Shown piece after piece: positions 6,406-9,075 of a stretch of 9,075 bases of DNA (position 1 is the stretch's first letter; each line of letters begins with the position of its first letter). The notes beneath the pieces are model-generated. The model saw only the letters and a program-made list of their open reading frames with translations. It was not told the DNA's origin and did no database searches. This DNA is from Spirochaetaceae bacterium (lineage in GTDB: Bacteria > Spirochaetota > Spirochaetia > Treponematales > Breznakiellaceae): positions 1-9,075 of the forward strand of contig JAIRYB010000058.1 in NCBI GenBank assembly GCA_031267955.1, read 5' to 3'. The translations under genes were made by a program, and so were the position numbers.

Positions 6406-6984
6406 ATGCCTTTGGCCCGTAAAAAAGAAAATCAGTATTACACCTATGCCGATGTCCTTACCTGGGATGAGGGGGAGCGATATGAGTTATTTGACGGCGA
6501 GGCTTTCCTGATGGCCCCCCCAAACCGGATCCATCAGAAGATACTGGGTGAATTGTTCGTCCGACTGCATGCTTTTTCCAAGGAAAAGGTATGCGAGGTT
6601 TACCCCGCGCCTTTCGGGGTCCGGCTTTTCCCCCGGGAAGACAACAGCGACGATACGTTTTTCGAGCCGGATATTACCGTGGTCTGTAATCCCGCCAGGC
6701 TGGACGACCAGGGCTGTAGGGGGGCGCCGGATATGGTGGTGCAGATTCTCTCCCCTTCCACCGCCAGGCACGATTTTCTCTATAAATTTAACGCCTACCG
6801 CCGGGCCGGAGTCCGGGAGTACTGGATCGTGAATCCCGACGAGAAGATACTCCAAGTTTATATTCTGGACGGGGACGCCTATAAGGTCTCCGGCTATGGC
6901 GCGGGGGATACAGTTCCGGTTACGATTCTGCCGGGCTGCCATATCGACCTTGCCGCCGTGTTTTCTCCCGAGGCGGCCGTATAG
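6406..6984 (+). CDS. Uma2-family (DUF820) restriction endonuclease-like protein
   Basis: The 192-residue protein belongs to the Uma2/DUF820 family, which has a PD-(D/E)xK nuclease-like fold and is common in cyanobacteria and other free-living bacteria; its physiological role is mostly unknown. Motifs are RYELFDGEAFLMAPP (25-39), FEPDITVV (86-93, with D89) and VVQILSPSTARHD (111-123), then YRRAGVREYWIVNP (131-144). The third motif normally reads VVEILSPST; here the catalytic-position glutamate is Q113 (codon CAG), so nuclease activity is doubtful. I start at the ATG at 6406 because AGAGG (6395-6399) precedes it by six bases; the in-frame ATG at 6385 would overlap that site. A TATATA box at 6357-6362 could be its -10, without a convincing -35. 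The dehydrogenase gene follows after 48 bases. Confidence 0.85.
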   Translation: MPLARKKENQYYTYADVLTWDEGERYELFDGEAFLMAPPNRIHQKILGELFVRLHAFSKEKVCEVYPAPFGVRLFPREDNSDDTFFEPDITVVCNPARLDDQGCRGAPDMVVQILSPSTARHDFLYKFNAYRRAGVREYWIVNPDEKILQVYILDGDAYKVSGYGAGDTVPVTILPGCHIDLAAVFSPEAAV

Positions 6985-7018
6985 CATTGGGTAGAGGTGG
7001 CGGGCGAAACAAACTCAT

Positions 7019-7023
7019 AGGAG
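7019..7023 (+). promoter_or_regulatory. Ribosome binding site of the dehydrogenase gene
   Basis: AGGAGGA lies here, nine bases before the ATG at 7033, one of the few strong Shine-Dalgarno sequences in the window. It decides the start against a second in-frame ATG four codons later. Confidence 0.7.
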
Positions 7024-7032
7024 GAAAATAGC

Positions 7033-8094
7033 ATGGAAGGAACGATGAAAGGGGCGTATCTCCCCGGGAACAGCACGGTGGTGTTGAAAGACGCGCCTAT
7101 TCCCAGGCCGGGGCACGGGCAGGTTCTGGTAAGGATGAAGGCCTGCACTATCTGCGGGAGCGATATCCGGGCTATTTACCGGGAACACACGGGCAAAGGC
7201 GCCGAGGGTTATCAGAATGTTATCGCGGGGCACGAGCCTTCCGGGCAGGTGGTGGAAGAAGGGCCGGGGATTAGGCGCTTCAAAAAGGGGTCGCGGGTTA
7301 TTGTGTACCATATTTCCGGATGCGGGGTCTGCCACGACTGCCGTATGGGTTATATGATTTCCTGTTCATCCCCGCTGAGGGCGGCCTACGGCTGGCAGCG
7401 CGACGGGGGTATGGCGGACTATATTCTCTGCGACGAAAAAGACCTGGTAGAACTGCCGGATTCTTTAAGCTATGCCGACGGCGCCCAGGTGGCCTGCGGT
7501 TTCGGCACGGTTTACGAGGCGATTCACAAGGTCGGCGTGAGCGGCGCGGACAATGTGCTTGTGGTGGGCCTGGGGCCTGTGGGGCTTGCGGCCCTGATGC
7601 TCTGCCGGGCTATGGGCGCCCGGAAACTTTTCGGCATTGAAGGCAACCCCTACCGGGTGGAGCTGGCGGACAGGCTGGGCCTGGCGGACAAGGTCCTGGC
7701 GCCGGGGCCGGGCAACGCTGGCGAGATACTGGCCCTTACCGGCGGTAAGGGCGTGGAGCGGGCTTTCGACGCTTCGGCGAGCGATTCCGGCAGGCAGACG
7801 GCTATACGGGCGGCCCGGCAGTGGGGCAAGATTGCCTTTATCGGCGAGGGGAATACGGCCAGCTTTAACCCCAGCCCGGATATTATCCATCCCCAGAAAA
7901 GCATATACGGAAGCTGGGTAACGAGCATCTGGCTTATGGAAAACCTGGTGGAAGAGCTGGTGCGCTGGGATATCCACCCGGACGCTCTGGTGACCCACCG
8001 TTTCCCGCTGGAAAAGGCGGACGAGGCCTACAAGCTTATGGCGGAAGGCAGCTGCGGCAAGGTCGCGGTCTGCGCCGACGAAGAACTTAAATAG
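7033..8094 (+). CDS. Zinc-dependent medium-chain alcohol/polyol dehydrogenase
   Basis: The 353-residue protein is a complete zinc-dependent medium-chain dehydrogenase of the sorbitol/threonine dehydrogenase type. Catalytic zinc ligands are C41 (in ICGSD) and H67-E68 (GHE). Four structural-zinc cysteines are C97, C100, C103 and C111. The dinucleotide loop is GLGPVG (179-184), and E203 at the end of the second strand favours NAD(H) over NADP(H). Soluble and cytosolic by sequence. It would oxidise a secondary alcohol, polyol or sugar derivative, or run in reverse; the exact substrate cannot be read. The gene lies 15 bases upstream of the aldo/keto reductase and is very probably co-transcribed with it, suggesting consecutive steps in a polyol or carbonyl pathway. 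Length and motif order are normal. Confidence 0.9.
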   Translation: MEGTMKGAYLPGNSTVVLKDAPIPRPGHGQVLVRMKACTICGSDIRAIYREHTGKGAEGYQNVIAGHEPSGQVVEEGPGIRRFKKGSRVIVYHISGCGVCHDCRMGYMISCSSPLRAAYGWQRDGGMADYILCDEKDLVELPDSLSYADGAQVACGFGTVYEAIHKVGVSGADNVLVVGLGPVGLAALMLCRAMGARKLFGIEGNPYRVELADRLGLADKVLAPGPGNAGEILALTGGKGVERAFDASASDSGRQTAIRAARQWGKIAFIGEGNTASFNPSPDIIHPQKSIYGSWVTSIWLMENLVEELVRWDIHPDALVTHRFPLEKADEAYKLMAEGSCGKVAVCADEELK

Positions 8095-8109
8095 GCGCGG
8101 GGGGAGCGT

Positions 8110-9075
8110 ATGTCTGATTCAATAGATCCCGGGCTGGTACCCAAGTTTACCCTGGCTTCGGGGGAAAAGATACCCTGCATCGGTATGGGGACTTTCGGTT
8201 CCGACAAGTACAGCCCCGCCTCGGTCGCCGCCGCGGTATACGGTGCGCTCCGCTATGGCTACCGGCTTTTTGACTGCGCCTCTGTCTACGGCAACGAAGA
8301 TCTTATAGGCGGCGTATTCGAGGAGGCCATGCGGGGCGGCCTTGTACGGCGCGAAGAGATGCTTGTCACCTCGAAAGTCTGGAACGATATGCACGGCAGG
8401 GGTGATGTGCTTCTCTCCCTGGCAAAGACCCTTAAAGATCTGCGCCTGGACTATGTGGATTTTTACTTTGTGCATTGGCCTTTTCCCAACTACCACGCGC
8501 CGGGCTGCGACGGCGATGTCAGGAACCCCGACTCGGCGCCTTTTTCCGCAGAGCGTTTCCTCGCCGTCTGGGGGCAGATGGAACGCCTGCAAAAGATGGG
8601 GCTGGCCCGGTATATAGGCATGTCGAACATGACCATTCCCAAACTCGAAGCGGTGCTGCCGCGCTGCGCGATTCCTCCGGCGCTTATCGAGATGGAACTG
8701 CATCCCGGTTTTCAGCAGCCCGATCTGTTTGAATACTGCGTAAGGCGGAATATTACCGTGATCGGCTATTGCCCTGTGGGATCCCCGAACAGGCCCGATC
8801 GGGACAAGGCCCCCGGGGATATCGTGGATACCGAGCTTCCCGAAGTTGCCGCCGCGGCCCGCGCCCATAACATACACCCCGCCCTGGTATGCCTGAAGTG
8901 GGCGGTACAGAGGGGGCAGATACCTATTCCCTTCTCTACTACCGAAAAAAACTACCAGGCCAATCTGCGCTGTGTTACAACGGACCCGCTTTCCGCCGCC
9001 GAGATGGAAGCTATCGGGAAGGCGGACAGGAACTGCCGGCTGGTAAAAGGCCAGGTTTTCCTCTGGCCCGGGGCA
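8110..9075 (+). CDS. Aldo/keto reductase (runs off window end)
   Basis: The frame starts at 8110, after a GGGGAG run, and has 322 codons without a stop to the window edge, close to the usual family length of about 280-330. The AKR catalytic tetrad is D55, Y60 (in SVYGNE), K89 (TSKVWND) and H122 (FVHWP). GMSN (170-173) follows in the nicotinamide-binding part of the (alpha/beta)8 barrel. Two cofactor positions are unusual. The usual NQ-x-E-x-HP motif reads IEMELHP (E194 in place of glutamine). The usual IPKS-x4-R phosphate-binding stretch reads IPFSTTEKN, losing both the lysine and the arginine. Cofactor preference may therefore be NAD(H) rather than NADPH. It reduces an aldehyde, ketone or sugar, with substrate unknown, and is paired with the dehydrogenase. 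Confidence 0.88.
   Translation, partial: MSDSIDPGLVPKFTLASGEKIPCIGMGTFGSDKYSPASVAAAVYGALRYGYRLFDCASVYGNEDLIGGVFEEAMRGGLVRREEMLVTSKVWNDMHGRGDVLLSLAKTLKDLRLDYVDFYFVHWPFPNYHAPGCDGDVRNPDSAPFSAERFLAVWGQMERLQKMGLARYIGMSNMTIPKLEAVLPRCAIPPALIEMELHPGFQQPDLFEYCVRRNITVIGYCPVGSPNRPDRDKAPGDIVDTELPEVAAAARAHNIHPALVCLKWAVQRGQIPIPFSTTEKNYQANLRCVTTDPLSAAEMEAIGKADRNCRLVKGQVFLWPGA

Noticed and set aside
8119..8877. 252-codon frame antisense to the aldo/keto reductase
   Set aside because: The plus-strand frame shows the complete AKR catalytic tetrad; the opposite frame is a shadow.

Overview
The window is about 9.1 kb of bacterial DNA of moderately high GC, with compact operons, short gaps and strong GC bias at third codon positions, which leaves long open but meaningless antisense frames. 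The gene set (GH3-family synthetase, exported vWA protein, cobalamin-type radical SAM protein, Uma2 protein) and the protein style fit a spirochaete, perhaps an insect-gut Treponema. That assignment rests on recollection of similar proteins, not on a marker gene, and is tentative.

Layout: (1) Positions 1-530 hold the N-terminal part of a transposase gene on the minus strand, cut by the window start, with an IS end probably lying in 531-662. (2) Positions 663-3040, minus strand, are a two-gene unit: a GH3-type acyl-adenylate/amide synthetase followed by a HAD phosphatase. The GH3 stop overlaps the HAD start, and the HAD gene appears to need a CTG start. (3) Positions 3041-3262 are a divergent intergenic region with a tandem repeat and a hairpin. 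(4) Positions 3263-4387, plus strand, encode an exported von Willebrand factor A protein. (5) Positions 4427-4571 hold a compact palindromic element resembling a MITE, containing two strong hairpins. It lies between two convergent genes and supplies the stop codon of the second. (6) Positions 4568-6287, minus strand, hold a B12-type radical SAM protein and a small conserved protein of unknown function. (7) Positions 6288-6405 are a divergent promoter region. (8) Positions 6406-9075, plus strand, hold a Uma2/DUF820 protein with a changed catalytic-motif residue, a zinc-dependent medium-chain dehydrogenase and an aldo/keto reductase that runs off the window.

How genes work together: the dehydrogenase and reductase are probably co-transcribed and may form a polyol/sugar or aldehyde redox pair. 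GH3 and HAD are translationally coupled, but their shared substrate cannot be read from sequence. No defence island, CRISPR array, rRNA or tRNA was seen. The most unusual features are the nested palindromic element fused to a gene end, the CTG-started HAD gene, and the substitutions in the Uma2 and aldo/keto reductase motifs.
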